DNA from: Ascarosepion bandense
Taxonomy: Eukaryota; Mollusca; Cephalopoda; Sepiida; Sepiidae
NCBI GenBank assembly: GCA_037127315.1
Contig: JBBBDQ010000403.1
Location: forward strand, 1,080,501 to 1,144,500
Reading direction: 5' to 3'
DNA: 64,000 bases
The notes beneath the pieces are model-generated. The model worked only from the letters and a program-made list of their open reading frames with translations, made no database searches and was not told where the DNA came from. Position numbers and translations under genes: made by a program. This document shows, in pieces, positions 63,878-64,000 of the stretch; the first letter of the stretch is position 1; each line of letters opens with the position of its first letter.

Positions 63878-64000
63878 CTTAGCTTCGTTAAGTATCTTTT
63901 TACATTTATTACGAGCTGAAGCGAAAAGGCGTCTGTTTTGGTCCGACGCGTAGCTACGATAGAGTCGGAAGAAATGATTCCGGTGGGCAATGGCGGCCGA

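Larger units (their letters stand above)
61926..64000 (-). mobile_element. Jockey/CR1-group LINE, continues beyond window
   Basis: 3' end at GCCTTGCTTGGGGTGAAATG plus an A tail (61926-61960). The 3' UTR, C-terminal domain, RT palm and fingers, and the endonuclease-RT linker are present to the right edge. Longest copy in the window and the reference for the other fragments. Coding is broken by at least two frameshifts (see its two ORFs). Confidence 0.93.

Noticed and set aside
1..64000. CRISPR arrays, bacterial operons, riboswitches or replication origins
   Set aside because: The repeats are microsatellites and eukaryotic transposable elements; there are no spacer-repeat arrays, ribosome-binding sites or bacterial gene clusters.

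Overview
This is eukaryotic, intron-free-looking, AT-rich intergenic DNA made almost entirely of interspersed and simple repeats. I found no intact host protein gene. The mixture points to a metazoan with a large repeat-laden genome, most probably a cephalopod (octopus-like) mollusc: very long (TA)n and (TG)n arrays, several tRNA-derived SINE families, Penelope-like elements (PLEs) with GIY-YIG endonucleases, a 5'-truncated Jockey/CR1-group LINE family in many copies, RTE-like and Tx1-like LINE remains, Ty3/Gypsy scraps, and a decayed C2H2 zinc-finger gene piece. The taxon is an inference; no single marker proves it.

Layout. 1-1.1 kb: no recognised feature. 1.1-3.5 kb: two nested LINE pieces, a SINE inserted in one of them, a PLE fragment, a second SINE, and the 5' end of a LINE with its endonuclease start. 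5.1-7.1 kb: a long, internally deleted Jockey-group LINE (minus strand). 8.6-11.6 kb: SINEs, a 5S rRNA-like copy fused to a SINE head, a PLE 206-bp direct duplication and a LINE tail. 13.1-14.5 kb: a decayed LINE ORF1 with a CCHC knuckle (minus). 15.5-16.9 kb: two opposed RTE-like LINE pieces. 17.5-18.1 kb: a PLE head-to-head inverted repeat. 18.5-21.1 kb: a 235-280 bp tandem repeat family split by a LINE insertion, then a 37-bp minisatellite. 22.3-28.6 kb: microsatellites, SINEs, the zinc-finger relic, a PLE 3' half and a repeated unknown element. 30-35.1 kb: SINE/RTE nesting, a complete solo LTR, a possible MITE and a Gypsy RNase H fragment. 35.5-39.4 kb: a compound minisatellite, a second PLE endonuclease type and more of the unknown element. 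40-51 kb: old LINE crumbs, foldback elements, strong hairpins and a Gypsy-like gag start. 51.8-52.3 kb: a three-unit tRNA-like tandem array. 52.6-53.3 kb: the best RTE-like copy. 55-57.3 kb: LINE tails and a nested SINE. 57.4-59.4 kb: a GC-rich, nearly readable Tx1-like LINE ORF2 (minus). 61.9-64.0 kb: the best Jockey-group LINE, running off the right edge.

The elements interact by insertion and shared machinery rather than as pathways. SINEs with perfect target-site duplications sit inside LINEs. LINE tails sit inside SINEs and tandem repeats. At least one short element shares the Jockey-group LINE 3' tail and so probably borrowed its reverse transcriptase. PLE pieces repeatedly end at TA arrays and carry a hammerhead-ribozyme-like core. 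Every coding region seen carries stops, frameshifts or truncation.
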